A stretch of 64,000 bases of DNA from Actinomyces radicidentis (GCF_001553565.1 NZ_CP014228.1:806001-870000), one strand, 5' to 3'; positions 33,832-42,789 are shown, counted from the first letter of the stretch. The notes: a model not told the origin generated them from the sequence alone. Program-made: numbers and translations.

Positions 33832-34220
33832 TCGTCATCGACGCCTCCGCAATGGTCGAGGCGCTCGTCGGAACGACCCCGGACGAGGAGCTACTCGCCC
33901 TGCTCGCCACGGAGGTCCATGCGCCCGCGCTCCTCGACGTCGAGGTACTCTCCGCGCTCCGAGGCCTCGAGCGCGGAGACGTCATCACCCCTGAGACCGC
34001 CACGCAGGCGGTCGCCGACTACTGGGCGCTCACCGTCGTGCGGCACGAGACCCGGCTGCTCTCCGATCGGGTCTGGAGCCTGCGCCACCAGTTCACGAGC
34101 TACGACGCCTGCTATCTCGCGCTCGCCGAGGGGCTGGACGCACCTCTCATCACCTGCGACAGGAAGATGGCAGCACGGGGCCACGCAGCAGCGGTCACTG
34201 TCATCGACGGAACCCGCTGA
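33828..34220 (+). CDS. vapC: VapC-type PIN-domain toxin
   Basis: A 130-aa PIN RNase. The acidic active-site residues are visible in order: D5 in MIVIDASAMVEAL, E in LLDVEVLSALRGL, D in FTSYDACYLALAE and D in LITCDRKMA. VapC toxins cut tRNA or rRNA with Mg2+. It is expressed with the overlapping antitoxin gene. All four key positions are intact, so it is probably functional. Confidence 0.92.
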   Translation: MIVIDASAMVEALVGTTPDEELLALLATEVHAPALLDVEVLSALRGLERGDVITPETATQAVADYWALTVVRHETRLLSDRVWSLRHQFTSYDACYLALAEGLDAPLITCDRKMAARGHAAAVTVIDGTR

Positions 34221-34272
34221 GACCCGGCACCGCACCCTTGCCACCGTCGTCGGCGCCCGCCACCCTCGGCCC

Positions 34273-34968
34273 ATGACGACGCGGGTGGTGGACGGGGTCC
34301 ACGTCGAGGTCACGACGACGGGCGAGGGCGAGCCGCTCGTCGTCATCCCGGGCGGACCGGCCCGGCACCCGGCCTACCTCGAGGAGCTCGGCGGGCTCAC
34401 GGACGACGGCTACGGTCTCATCACCCTGTACCCGCACGGCGTCGGCCCCTCCCCCGCGCCCGAGGACGCCTCCGACCACGCCGCGTCCCGCCTCGTCGAC
34501 GACGTCGGGCTGCGCTCGACGCCGGAGGAGTCCGAGGGCCAGCTGGCCCGGATGGCGCATGAGCCCTGGTACGCCGACACCCGCCGGGCCGCGGACGAGA
34601 TCGAGGTCGACGGCGTGACGCCCGAGCGCCGCCGCGCGATCCTGCCGCTCTTCTACGGCGTCTGGGACGACGCCGCCCGCGAGCACGCAGCCCGCAACGC
34701 CGAGCAGGTGAACGTCGAGGCGCGGCTGCACTACTTCAACGACGCACCCGACCCGGCCGTCCTGCGACTCCAGCTGGCCTCGGTGACCTGCCCGGTGCGG
34801 ATCCTCGTCGGCGAGCTCGACCCGGGCCCCGGCCCCGGCGTCGCCGGTCGTCTCGCACGGCTCTTCCCGGACGCGACCGTGGCAACGATCCCCGGCGCCG
34901 GGCAATTCCCGTGGGTGACGGTCCCGGAGGCCTTCCGCACGGCGCTGCTCGAGGCTCTGCGAAGCTGA
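34273..34968 (+). CDS. Alpha/beta hydrolase (proline iminopeptidase-like) lacking its nucleophile segment
   Basis: A 231-aa protein, about 50 residues short. The N-terminus (EPLVVIPGGPARHPAYLEEL, LYPHGVGPSPAP) and the lid/C-terminal parts (EESEGQLARMAHEPWYADTR, CPVRILVGELDPGPGPG, IPGAGQFPWV) match the family. Between RLVDDVGL and RSTPEESEG, however, the helix and the G-x-S-x-G nucleophile elbow expected in this position are missing, with the frame kept. The catalytic His is also not evident (GAGQFPW instead of GAGHFPW). It looks like an in-frame deletion product, probably catalytically dead. Confidence 0.75.
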   Translation: MTTRVVDGVHVEVTTTGEGEPLVVIPGGPARHPAYLEELGGLTDDGYGLITLYPHGVGPSPAPEDASDHAASRLVDDVGLRSTPEESEGQLARMAHEPWYADTRRAADEIEVDGVTPERRRAILPLFYGVWDDAAREHAARNAEQVNVEARLHYFNDAPDPAVLRLQLASVTCPVRILVGELDPGPGPGVAGRLARLFPDATVATIPGAGQFPWVTVPEAFRTALLEALRS

Positions 34969-34980
34969 CCCGGGGCACGA

Positions 34981-35445
34981 TCACCTTCCACGGTGGCGCT
35001 GCTTGGCCCGGGCGCGCTTGAGCAGCCGGCGGCGCTCCCTCTCGGCGTCGCGGTCCTCGCGTCGTGCACGGGTCGAGGCCTGGGCACGGGCCTCCTGCTC
35101 AGCCTTGACCGCGGCCTGCGCGGCCGTGCTGGGACGGCTCTCCACCGCGGCGCGCGCAGCCTGGCGAGCGGCACGCTTGGGACTGCTAGGACGGTCGACG
35201 TCGCCGCGGCCGGCGCGGACCCGGGGCGCACGGTCCGCACGCTCGCTGAGCCAGGCGCCGTGCGCGAGGAGCCAGGCGTAGAGCTCGGGATCGGTGGGCT
35301 CGGCGCCGAGGACGGCGCGGGCGGCGCGCACCCAGGGGCCGTCGTGGTGCTCGAGGACCGCCTCCCAGAAGCGGCCGTTGAAGGACACCGTGAGGGTCGC
35401 CGAGACGGTGGCGGAGGGACGTGCGGACGGACGGGTCGTGGACAT
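34981..35445 (-). CDS. YjdF/DUF2992-family protein
   Basis: A 154-aa protein. The N-terminal half has the DUF2992 signature LTVSFNGRFWEAVLEHHDG and VLGAEPTDPELYAWLLAHG. The C-terminal half is a highly basic Ala/Arg/Glu helix (RREDRDAERERRRLLKRARA) as in the family. YjdF proteins are of unknown function; in Firmicutes they are controlled by an azaaromatic-sensing RNA, which I do not see upstream here. ATG at 35445 was chosen as the start of the conserved part. Confidence 0.8.
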   Translation of the reverse strand: MSTTRPSARPSATVSATLTVSFNGRFWEAVLEHHDGPWVRAARAVLGAEPTDPELYAWLLAHGAWLSERADRAPRVRAGRGDVDRPSSPKRAARQAARAAVESRPSTAAQAAVKAEQEARAQASTRARREDRDAERERRRLLKRARAKQRHRGR

Positions 35446-35633
35446 GAGTGTCTCCAGGTACGCCGAAGCGGACCTGGTGACGCCGGATTCTCCACGTCGG
35501 GAGCGACGGGCACTGGGGCCGTCCGGACTTCCTACCGGACCGTGCGGTTCGCGCACCAGGAACTGACGAGCACGAGCGTAGCGCGCGCGCTGAGAGCGCA
35601 CGGCTCCGTCGCACCGTCGGGCATGATGCCGAC

Positions 35634-36413
35634 ATGCCTCATGCCCTCGGGATCGACGTCGACGACGACCTGCTGCGGCGCTGGGACGCGTGGTTCGCAC
35701 CTGCCGAGCAGCCCTTCCACGTCTCATCCCTGAGCGCTGAGCATCGCGCACTCGTGCCCGACGGTCCCGAGCCTCGTCTCAGCCCCGAGCACCGCGACAC
35801 CTTTCTCGTCTACTCCTCGGGCTGGCGGCTACTCGACGAGCCGACGTTCATGGCGCTGCCAACGGCGGCGCGACGTGCCCTCGTACGCACCCGTACCTCC
35901 GAGTTGCGTCCCGTCACCTGGCCGTCGACGCCGGCCGCTGAACGCCGACGGCGCCTCATGCGGTACGTCGAGATCGGCGTCCGGCCCTCCAGGCACGCGG
36001 AGGTCGCCGCCGCGTCCTGGTGGCGCTGCGCCGCCGTCCTCCCGGGAGCGCGGCGCCTCGCCGGCACCTTCCCCGGGGGCTCGGGCCCGAACTGTTTCGG
36101 CACCGTCATGGCCGCCGCCGGCGTGGCGGGCGCCGAGCACGAGTGGATGCACCAACCGCCGTTCGAGGCATGGCTCGCCGACGCCTCCCGGCCCGTGACG
36201 GGAACGGCCCACGACGACGAGGCCGGCGTCGTTCTCGTGTGGCGGGACGCCACGGGGCTGGCGCAGCACGCGGCGGTGACGCTCGGCGACGGGTGGGCGC
36301 TGTCCAAGCCGTCCCAGGCCTGGTGCAGTCCGCGGGCGGTGTGGTCGGTACGCGAGGCGATCCTCGCTGCGAGGTACCCGGGACTTCGGCTCGAACGTCA
36401 TCGTCTCCCGTGA
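35634..36413 (+). CDS. Hypothetical protein, possible NlpC/P60-like Cys-His fold
   Basis: A 259-aa soluble protein. The N-terminal half is not recognised. The C-terminal half has GGSGPNCFGTVMAAAGVAGA (a Cys at a helix start), ATGLAQHAAVTLGDGWALSK (His in a strand) and SQAWCSPRAVWSVREAILA, the order seen in NlpC/P60 and related papain-like folds. That assignment is inference from motif order only. It is convergent with the ATPase pseudogene, with a hairpin between. Confidence 0.55.
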   Translation: MPHALGIDVDDDLLRRWDAWFAPAEQPFHVSSLSAEHRALVPDGPEPRLSPEHRDTFLVYSSGWRLLDEPTFMALPTAARRALVRTRTSELRPVTWPSTPAAERRRRLMRYVEIGVRPSRHAEVAAASWWRCAAVLPGARRLAGTFPGGSGPNCFGTVMAAAGVAGAEHEWMHQPPFEAWLADASRPVTGTAHDDEAGVVLVWRDATGLAQHAAVTLGDGWALSKPSQAWCSPRAVWSVREAILAARYPGLRLERHRLP

Positions 36414-36414
36414 G

Positions 36415-36452
36415 CCGTCGAGCGCGTCAAGGTGACCTGATCAGCTCGACGG
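36415..36452. terminator. Hairpin between convergent genes
   Basis: CCGTCGAGC (36415-36423) pairs perfectly with GCTCGACGG (36444-36452), directly after the stop at 36413. Confidence 0.5.
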
Positions 36453-36480
36453 AGACACCCACGACGCGCCGGCCCGCCCC

Positions 36481-37733
36481 TCATACCTCGCCGGGCGCGG
36501 GCGCCTCGAATGGCCAATCGCTGCTCAGGTAGGCCTCGACCGCTCGGTTCCTGAAGCGGTACTCCTTGCCCCGCTCGATGATCCCGCGGACGCCGTCGAG
36601 GCGCTGCGAGGTGGGGCCGGCCGCGCTCGCCTTGTCGTAGCCCATCGCGCGGGCGATCGCCGTGAGAGTCCGCCCGCCGGGCTCAACCTGGGCCATCGCA
36701 TCGACGAACTCGCGCTCACGGGCGGGGAGTCGCTCCAGGATGCGCTGAACGTGAGCCTCGGCCTCCGTGGCCGCGCTGCTCCAGCCGGATAGGACGTGCT
36801 CCTCGGTGATGAGGTCGGAGGCGTCCGCGTACCACGCGCGCTCACCGGCCAGCTGGAACAGGAAGGGCTCGCCGTGGGAAAGACGGACGATCGCGCGCTG
36901 AGCAGCGGGTTCCATGAGAACTCTCCCCGGCTCGTCGTCGGCCCCCAGGATGTCCCATCCCTCGAGTACGAAGGGCTGGAGAGCGAGGGTGAGGTCGCTG
37001 TCGCCGATCGCATCGAGCGTGACGGTCTGGAAGCGTCGGGCGAAAGTCGCACCCGTTCGGGCCCCCGCCATGTCCGCGAACTCGGGTAGCCCCGTGAGGT
37101 AGACGGCGATCGGCAGCGCCCGGTCCAGGGCGAGACCGCCCGGAATCTCAACACGCTCCTCGTGCGCCAGCGCGTCGCCCAGAGCGACGAGGAGCTGTGA
37201 GCGCTGAGCGTCATCGGTGACGTTCTGAACCTCGTCGACGTGGATGAGCACCATGGTGTCGCCGAGCCGCAGCGCCGCTCGGCCGATCTCGACGAGCAGG
37301 CCGCTCAGCGCTGTGTACGCCTCGGGCACCACCGCATCGCGCAAGGAGACGGAGACCCCCGAGGCGGCGACGGTCTCGACGCGCCGCAGCAGCGCGCCGA
37401 TCCGGTGCTCGCGGGCGGCGGCCAGTCCCGCGCGGTCTGCCAGGCTGAGGAGCTCGGCCGCGAGCCGGACGAGCGGGTCCCCGCCGACGGGGATGCGGAT
37501 CTGCGGTGTCACCCAGTCCCCGCGCGCGATCGCGTCCTGCGCAATACGTCGCACGAGAGCTGACTTGCCCGTCCCCGCTTGCCGAGAACAGTCCGCCCGC
37601 GCTCATGGATGCCAGCGACCCGACGCGGCCTGAGGACGTCGCGCCAGTCGGCGAGCTGCGCGGTTCGGCCGGCCCAGACGACGGGCACTGTGTCCGATCC
37701 GGGGCTGAAAGGCGAGCTGAGCGGAGTCCTCAT
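36481..37733 (-). pseudogene. AAA ATPase (STAND/ORC-like), frameshifted in the P-loop
   Basis: The N-terminus from ATG 37733 (RTPLSSPFSPGSDTVPVVWA, GRTAQLADWRDVLRPRRVAG) and the body from about 37590 (TGKSALVRRIAQDAIARGD, LIHVDEVQNV as Walker B, AVYLTGLPEFADMAGARTGA as sensor 1, GYDKASAAGPTSQRLDGVRG as winged helix) are in different frames. They meet inside the Walker A loop: GTTCTCGGCAAGCGGGGACG needs one more base to read VLGEAGTGKS. It matches stand-alone ATPases of the COG1672/ORC-like type. One missing base could be a sequencing error; as given, no P-loop is made. Confidence 0.75.
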
Positions 37734-37734
37734 G

Positions 37735-37780
37735 TCGATAATTTCATCAAGGCATGCGAGCGTCGATAAAGTTATCAAGG
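37735..37780. promoter_or_regulatory. Paired 18-bp direct repeats upstream of the ATPase
   Basis: TCGATAATTTCATCAAGG (37735-37752) and TCGATAAAGTTATCAAGG (37763-37780) are 28 bp apart, 14 of 18 identical; the second contains the palindrome GATAA-AG-TTATC. AT-rich in a GC-rich region and directly before the start codon, so a promoter/operator is likely. Confidence 0.55.
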
Positions 37781-37886
37781 TCCCGGCCCGCGCTCGGGCC
37801 ACCATCGCGTCGACCGCTCAGCGACCCACCACCACGTCAGAACCAGACCACCGAACCCCGCGTTCCCGGTCGGGCATCATTCCGTT

Positions 37887-38345
37887 ATGACGTGGACCGC
37901 CGCGCGCGAGAGCGCGCTCCCCGACGACGCCGCCCGCCTGCTCGCGACCGTGCCCGAGTGGTTCGGGCGTCCCGAGTCCAACGCCGAGTACATCGCCTCC
38001 GCCAACCGCCTCGAGAACTGGGCGGTCCGGGACGAGCACGGCGTCGTCATCGGGCTGGCCCTGACGGTCTGGCACCTGGGGACCGTCTGCGAGCTCGAGC
38101 TCATGGTCGTCGACCGCGCACACCACGGGCAGGGCGTCGGGACCGCGCTCGTCGCCGCCGTCGAGGCGGACGCCCGCGAGCGCGGCGCCCGGCTGCTCGA
38201 GGTCAAGACGCTCGGCGCCTCCCACCCCGATGCCGGTTACGCGCGCACGCGGCACTTCTACGAGGCGGTCGGCTTCCTCGGGGTCGAGGAGACGGACCTG
38301 TGGGGCGAGGACACCCCCTGCCTCATCATGGTCAAGCCGCTCTGA
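37887..38345 (+). CDS. GNAT N-acetyltransferase
   Basis: A 152-aa single-domain GNAT: NWAVRDEHGVVIGLALTVWH, VCELELMVVDRAHHGQGVGT (acetyl-CoA loop Q-x-x-G-x-G as HHGQGVGTAL), VEADARERGARLLEVKTLGA and RTRHFYEAVGFLGVEETDLW. The arrangement is typical of small-molecule amine acetyltransferases; substrate unknown. A 122-bp palindrome begins 20 nt after its stop, and the convergent reductase-like frame overlaps its last 88 bp. Confidence 0.9.
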   Translation: MTWTAARESALPDDAARLLATVPEWFGRPESNAEYIASANRLENWAVRDEHGVVIGLALTVWHLGTVCELELMVVDRAHHGQGVGTALVAAVEADARERGARLLEVKTLGASHPDAGYARTRHFYEAVGFLGVEETDLWGEDTPCLIMVKPL

Positions 38346-39070
38346 GGCGAGACGAGGTCCGCCCCCTGTCCACGAGGGCGCCTCAGAACCCGTCGGCGGA
38401 CCACCAGCGCCGGGCCGCAGCGCTCTGACCTGCGTCGACGCAGGACCGTCGCTCCGAGTACCCGTCCTGAGGCGCCCTGGTGGACAGAACGCCCTGCAGG
38501 GACCCGCCTCGGTCCTCGCGGGGGGCCGTAGGTGACCAGAACGTTGCCCTTGCGGGTGGAGCGCGCCTCGAGGAGCTCGAGCCGGGTGTCGGCGGGGCCG
38601 TCGAAGAGCCCGCGGCCGGAGCCCGCGACGACGGGGTGGATGATGAGCTGGAGACGGTCCATGAGACCCGCCTCGACGAGCTGGCGCACCACGGACAGGG
38701 AGCCCTGGACGGCGATGCCTCCGCCCGCAGTCTCCTTGAGGGCGCGCACGTAGTCGAGGAGGTCGCCCTCGATGAGGGTCGAGTTCTGCCAGGTGAGGTC
38801 GTCCTGCGTGAGCGTCCGGGAGACGACGTGCTTGGGCGTGCCGTTGATGAAGCGGGCGAAGCCGGCGTCCGGGCCATCCTCGGCGCCCGGCCAGTAGCCG
38901 GCCCACTCCTGGTACGTGACGCGGCCGAGGACGCAGTCGTCGATCCGGGCGATGGCCTCCGTCATGAGCTCGGCGAGGTCCCCGTCGAAGGAGTCGTGCT
39001 GGAAGAGGTTGGGAGCCTCGGCGACGCCGTCGACGGAGTAGAAGAGGCTGGCGATGAGAGGGCGGGGCAC
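38258..39070 (-). CDS. Dihydrofolate reductase-like (RibD C-terminal) protein with repeat-derived extension
   Basis: A 270-aa frame. The first 185 or so residues are a RibD_C/YyaP-type reductase: RPLIASLFYSVDGVAEAPNL, CVLGRVTYQEWAGYWPGAE, KHVVSRTLTQDDLTWQNSTL, GGIAVQGSLSVVRQLVEAGL and LQLIIHPVVAGSGRGLFD. Relatives end soon after the LVTYGP strand. Here no stop occurs and the frame continues through the 122-bp palindrome (VHQGASG) and about 88 bp antisense to the GNAT gene. The GTG at 39070 follows AAGGAGCC. The core should fold and bind NADPH; the 80-residue basic tail is probably accidental. Confidence 0.8.
   Translation of the reverse strand: MPRPLIASLFYSVDGVAEAPNLFQHDSFDGDLAELMTEAIARIDDCVLGRVTYQEWAGYWPGAEDGPDAGFARFINGTPKHVVSRTLTQDDLTWQNSTLIEGDLLDYVRALKETAGGGIAVQGSLSVVRQLVEAGLMDRLQLIIHPVVAGSGRGLFDGPADTRLELLEARSTRKGNVLVTYGPPRGPRRVPAGRSVHQGASGRVLGATVLRRRRSERCGPALVVRRRVLRRPRGQGADLVSPQSGLTMMRQGVSSPHRSVSSTPRKPTAS
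38366..38487 (+). repeat. 122-bp palindromic element, copy 2
   Basis: Arms 38366-38386 and 38467-38487 (complementary at 20 of 21) with CTGACCTGCG at offset 59 (38425), the same geometry as at 24992 and 50493. The right half of the interior also has CTGCG-TC-GACGCAG, a nested palindrome around the central 10-mer. It lies between a GNAT gene and a convergent reductase-like gene whose frame reads straight through it. Confidence 0.88.
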
Positions 39071-39204
39071 GCTGGCTCCTTGCTTTCGGGGGGCGCCCGG
39101 GCGGACGCCGTCGGCACATCCTGCGCCACGGGACGGGCCGACGACGGCGCCCCGCCGGACCGCGTCCCCTTGATGCGTCCCGACGGGGCTGGCAGGGTGA
39201 GGGC

Positions 39205-39837
39205 ATGCCGCTGCGCCAGGACCCCCGTCTCCTCATCGACATGGACGGCACGCTCGTCGACTCGACCGTGCTCGTCGAGGCGACCTGGACGGACTTCGCC
39301 TCCCGCTACGGCCTGGACGCCGCCGAGGTCATCCGCTTCGCCCACGGCCGCCCGACCGGAGCCACCGTTGCGCGCTTCCTGTCGGACCCGGTGCTCGTCG
39401 AGCGCGAGACGGCGTCGCTGCGCACCCACGAGGAGGGCACCTCCGAGGGCGTCGTCGAGGTGCCCGGGGCCGCGGCCCTCCTCGCCACGGTCCCCGCCGA
39501 CCGGTGGGCGCTCGTCACCTCCGCGAGCCGCCTGCTCGCGTTCAACCGGATGCGCACCGCGGGCCTCGAGCCGCCCGAGACGGGCGTTTTCTCCGACGAC
39601 ATCACGGCCGGCAAGCCCGACCCGCAGCCCTACCTGCTGGGCGCGAAGCTCCTCGGTGTCCCACCGGCGGACTGCGTCGCGCTCGAGGACTCGCGCGCGG
39701 GCATCGCCTCCGCGGTCGCGGCCGGCGCGCGCGTGATCGTCGTCGGCGGCGTCACCGACCACGACGGCGAGCTGCCGCGCGTGCCCGACCTGCGCGGCCT
39801 CACCTACGACGCCGTCGTCCGACTGGCGCTGGACTAG
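39205..39837 (+). CDS. HAD-family sugar-phosphate phosphatase
   Basis: A 210-aa HAD hydrolase: motif I LLIDMDGTLVDST, cap helices about 20-80, motif II LVTSASRLLAF, motif III GKPDPQPYLLGAKLLG, motif IV VALEDSRAGIASAVAAG. The layout matches GPP/DOG-type enzymes that dephosphorylate sugar phosphates or glycerol-3-phosphate. It ends with TAG, showing that amber is used as a genuine stop in this genome. Divergent from the reductase-like gene. Confidence 0.92.
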   Translation: MPLRQDPRLLIDMDGTLVDSTVLVEATWTDFASRYGLDAAEVIRFAHGRPTGATVARFLSDPVLVERETASLRTHEEGTSEGVVEVPGAAALLATVPADRWALVTSASRLLAFNRMRTAGLEPPETGVFSDDITAGKPDPQPYLLGAKLLGVPPADCVALEDSRAGIASAVAAGARVIVVGGVTDHDGELPRVPDLRGLTYDAVVRLALD

Positions 39838-39905
39838 TCGACTCCCATCCCGAGGAGCGTGGCGCCGCCGATGCCCTCCCCGTCCTCGGCGGTGGTGGCG
39901 GGCAT
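39834..39905 (-). CDS. Very small ORF (23 aa), doubtful
   Basis: Reads MPATTAEDGEGIGGATLLGM and GVD, then TAG. It lies 25 bp after the GNAT stop, on the same strand, and overlaps the HAD gene's last codon. There is no clear ribosome site. It might be a leader-like peptide or chance. Confidence 0.15.
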   Translation of the reverse strand: MPATTAEDGEGIGGATLLGMGVD

Positions 39906-39929
39906 GGTGCGAGCCTGCCACGGACCTCC

Positions 39930-40859
39930 TCAGCCGCGGCGCACCCAGGTGGTCCACAGAGGGCGGTAGCCGCGCCGGTGCCAGAAGGTGGCGGACAGGG
40001 GCGAGAGCGCGGCGTGGTCGAGCACGATCGCCCGAGCGCCGCGCTCGGCGGCCGCGCGGTGGGCGAGCGCGACGAGGCGACGGCCGGTGCCGTGGCGCCG
40101 GGCGGTGGCCGTCACGGCCATGAGTCCGAGGTAGTGGGCGGGCTGAAGGCTCGTCGCGCCGGTCGCCCAGGCGGCCTCCTCGGCCCCTTGGAGGGACACG
40201 ACGCCGATCGGCGCGCCGCCCTCCTCCGCGATCCAGGTCCAGCCGTCACGGGCGCAGGCCTCCTCCGCGAGACGTCGCAGGTAGGAGGCGGTGGTCGGGC
40301 GGAGGTAGCCGCTGCCCCAGGCGACGTCGGACTCGTGCATCTCGCGCAGGAGCGCCGCGACGGCGTCGACGTCGTCGGGCGTCGCGGCCCTGGTACCGAC
40401 GGTGCCGACAGCGTCCTCCTCCGTGGCCGGCACCTCGGGGGCGACTCGGAGCAGCGCCGTCTGGGAGACCGGCCTGAGGCCCCGCTCGAGGAGGACCGGG
40501 GCGACGCCGGGCTCTAGGGCCGGGAGCCTCACGACCACCTCGGCGTCGCCGTCGGGCGCGGCGGTGCCGCGGATGAGGTCGAGCTGGTCGAGGAGGCAGC
40601 CGAGCACGGGCGCGATGCCATGACCGGAGCGCACCGCGAGCAGGTCCTGGGAGCGCCCGCCCCACAGGGCGGAGAGGTCGGCGTCGTGGACCTCCTGGTG
40701 GCTCCAGATCCCGACGGCGCCACGGGCGACGAGGACCGCGCGGGCCCCGTCGACGTCGGGCACGGGCACGGGGCCGAGGTCCGGGTCGAGCGAGGAGAGT
40801 CGCCTGTTGTGGGCGGCAGTCAGCGCCGCGACGTCGCGGTGGTAGGCGGAGGGGCTCAT
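39930..40859 (-). CDS. GNAT acetyltransferase with extra N-terminal domain
   Basis: A 309-aa protein. The C-terminal GNAT domain (about 160-305) has TRAATPDDVDAVAALLREMH, WIAEEGGAPIGVVSLQGAEE, HYLGLMAVTATARRHGTGRR (acetyl-CoA loop R-x-x-G-x-G) and FWHRRGYRPLWTTWVRRG. The N-terminal 150 residues (VPVPDVDGARAVLVARGAVG, VVVRLPALEPGVAPVLLERG) resemble a degenerate second GNAT fold. Substrate unknown. A Fur/Zur-like palindrome lies 14 bp upstream of its start. Confidence 0.85.
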   Translation of the reverse strand: MSPSAYHRDVAALTAAHNRRLSSLDPDLGPVPVPDVDGARAVLVARGAVGIWSHQEVHDADLSALWGGRSQDLLAVRSGHGIAPVLGCLLDQLDLIRGTAAPDGDAEVVVRLPALEPGVAPVLLERGLRPVSQTALLRVAPEVPATEEDAVGTVGTRAATPDDVDAVAALLREMHESDVAWGSGYLRPTTASYLRRLAEEACARDGWTWIAEEGGAPIGVVSLQGAEEAAWATGATSLQPAHYLGLMAVTATARRHGTGRRLVALAHRAAAERGARAIVLDHAALSPLSATFWHRRGYRPLWTTWVRRG

Positions 40860-40872
40860 CCCCTCACCCTAC

Positions 40873-40892
40873 ATGATAGTGATTCTCATCTA
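40873..40892. promoter_or_regulatory. Fur/Zur-box-like site
   Basis: ATGATAGTGATTCTCATCTA resembles the TGATAATGATTATCA-type boxes of the Fur superfamily and is AT-rich in its surroundings. It is just upstream of the GNAT start. Suggestive only. Confidence 0.3.
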
Positions 40893-41000
40893 CTCGAGGC
40901 GACCGGCCCACAGACGGCACCGCTCCGGGCTCGTCGGCGGCGCCCTCGTGTTCTTCGTCAGGAAGGTGAGGCAGCCGCCGCGGCTCGTCACTCACGCACG

Positions 41001-41047
41001 ACGACGGCGCCCACGCCCCGGACCATCCGGGACGCGGGCGCCGTCGT
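41001..41047. terminator. Terminator hairpin after catalase
   Basis: A 21-nt arm at 41001-41021 (ACGACGGCGCCC start) pairs with 41027-41047 at 19 of 21 positions, 5-nt loop, 15 bp beyond the catalase stop. Confidence 0.75.
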
Positions 41048-41061
41048 CTTCGGCCCGACCG

Positions 41062-42789
41062 TCAGAGCAGGTAGGGGTCGGCCATGGGGTCCGTGAGCGT
41101 CGTCGGGTCGGCGACGTTCGTGTCGCGGCCGGCGGGGCCGAGGTCCTTCGCGGACTCCGGGGAGGCGGGCTCCGTGACGGTGTTGAGCTCGGCGTTGGCG
41201 CGGTTGCGGGCGAGCCAGAGGTCGTAGGAGTCGGCGGTGGCGCCGTCGAGGTCGACGGTGGCGATGTCGATGCCGAGCGCCTTCGCGACCCCGCGGCCGT
41301 AGTCGGGGTCCGCGTGGTAGCAGTTGAAGATGTGGCGGTGCTTGATCTGGAGCGTCGCGTCACCCATGTTGCGGGCGGTGTTCTCGCACAGGACGAGCTG
41401 CTGCTCGGGCGTCATGGCGCGCCACAGCATGCCGGGCTGCGTGTAGTAGTCGTGGTCGTCCTCGCGGGCGTCCCACATGGCCACGTCACCGCCGGCCTGG
41501 ACGGGCTCGGAGAGCTCGCGGGACTCGGTCCAGTTGCCGTAGGAGTTGGGCTCGTAGTGGAGCTCGGAGCCACGGTTGCCGTCCACGCGCATCTGCCCGT
41601 CTCGGTGGAAGGAGTGCGGGTTCTCCACGCCGCGGGGCCGGTTGACGGGGATCTGGTCGTTGTTGACGCCCAGGCGGTAGCGCTGCGCGTCGCCGTAGGC
41701 GAAGAGGCGGCCCTGGAGCATCTTGTCGGGCGAGTAGCCGATGCCGGGGACGATGTTCTGGGGCGTGAAGCCGACCTGCTCGACGTCCTGGAAGTAGTTG
41801 TCGGCGTTGCGGTTGAGCTCGAGGACGCCGACCTCGCGCAGCGGGTAGTCGGCCTTCGGCCACATCTTGGTGAGGTCGAAGGGGTTCCAGTCGAGGGCGT
41901 CGGCCTGCTCGGTGGTCATGGTCTGGACGTACATGGTCCAGCGCGGGTAGGCGCCCTTCTCGATGGACTCGTAGAGGTCGCGCTGGTTGGACTCGCGGTC
42001 CTGGCCGACGACGGTGGCCGCCTCCTGGTCGGTGAGGTTCGCGATGCCCTGCTGGCTGCGGAAGTGGAACTTGACCCAGGTGCGCACCCCCTCGGCGTTG
42101 ATGAAGGAGTAGGCGTGGGAGGAGAAGCCGTGCATGTATCGGAAGGACAGCGGGATGCCGCGGTCGGACATGGTGATGGTGACCTGGAGCAGCGACTCGG
42201 GCAGCGAGGTCCAGAAGTCCCAGTTGGTGTTGGGGCTGCGCAGGTTGGTGCGGGGGTCGCGCTTGACGGCATGGTTGAGGTCGATGAACTTCTTGGGGTC
42301 GCGGAAGAAGAACACCGGGGTGTTGTTGCCGACGACGTCCCAGTTGCCCTCCTCGGTGTAGAAGCGCATGGCGAAGCCGCGGATGTCGCGCTCGGCGTCG
42401 GCGGCACCGCGCTCACCGGCGACGGTGGAGAAGCGCATGAACAGCTCGCAGGAGTTGCCCGCCTTGGACAGGATGGCGGCGCGGCTGAGGTCGGCGACGT
42501 CGTGGGTGACGGTGAAGGTGCCCCAGGCGCCGGAGCCCTTGGCGTGCATGCGGCGCTCGGGGATGACCTCGCGGTTGAAGCGGGCGTGCTTCTCGATGAG
42601 CCAGGCGTCCTGGAGGGCGACGGGGCCGCGCGGGCCGGCCGTCATGGAGTCCTGGTTGTTGACGACGGGCGATCCGTTCGCCATCGTCATGCGGCCCTCG
42701 CCGGCCACGTCGTTGCGGCTGGGAAGGTGCTCGCCGAGCCCGGTGCGGTCCATCGGGTCCATCGACGACTTCATGTCCTCATCGCTCAT
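41062..42789 (-). CDS. katA: Haem catalase (monofunctional)
   Basis: A 575-aa typical clade catalase. Active-site His is H82 in [14 protein letters not shown], the distal Asn is N155 in [11 protein letters not shown], and the proximal haem ligand is Y365 in [14 protein letters not shown]. Other conserved blocks are [24 protein letters not shown] and [16 protein letters not shown]. The C-terminus is extended by about 40 residues beyond small-subunit catalases. It decomposes hydrogen peroxide, fitting an oral or mucosal facultative lifestyle. Start ATG at 42789 overlaps the end of the upstream MFS frame by ATGA, but a separate promoter in the upstream 110 bp is likely. Confidence 0.97.
   Translation of the reverse strand: MSDEDMKSSMDPMDRTGLGEHLPSRNDVAGEGRMTMANGSPVVNNQDSMTAGPRGPVALQDAWLIEKHARFNREVIPERRMHAKGSGAWGTFTVTHDVADLSRAAILSKAGNSCELFMRFSTVAGERGAADAERDIRGFAMRFYTEEGNWDVVGNNTPVFFFRDPKKFIDLNHAVKRDPRTNLRSPNTNWDFWTSLPESLLQVTITMSDRGIPLSFRYMHGFSSHAYSFINAEGVRTWVKFHFRSQQGIANLTDQEAATVVGQDRESNQRDLYESIEKGAYPRWTMYVQTMTTEQADALDWNPFDLTKMWPKADYPLREVGVLELNRNADNYFQDVEQVGFTPQNIVPGIGYSPDKMLQGRLFAYGDAQRYRLGVNNDQIPVNRPRGVENPHSFHRDGQMRVDGNRGSELHYEPNSYGNWTESRELSEPVQAGGDVAMWDAREDDHDYYTQPGMLWRAMTPEQQLVLCENTARNMGDATLQIKHRHIFNCYHADPDYGRGVAKALGIDIATVDLDGATADSYDLWLARNRANAELNTVTEPASPESAKDLGPAGRDTNVADPTTLTDPMADPYLL

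Noticed and set aside
35446-35633. Looked for a yjdF-type azaaromatic riboswitch upstream of the DUF2992 gene
   Set aside because: The 188-bp upstream region shows no recognisable conserved motif or extended pairing; that RNA class is mainly from Firmicutes.
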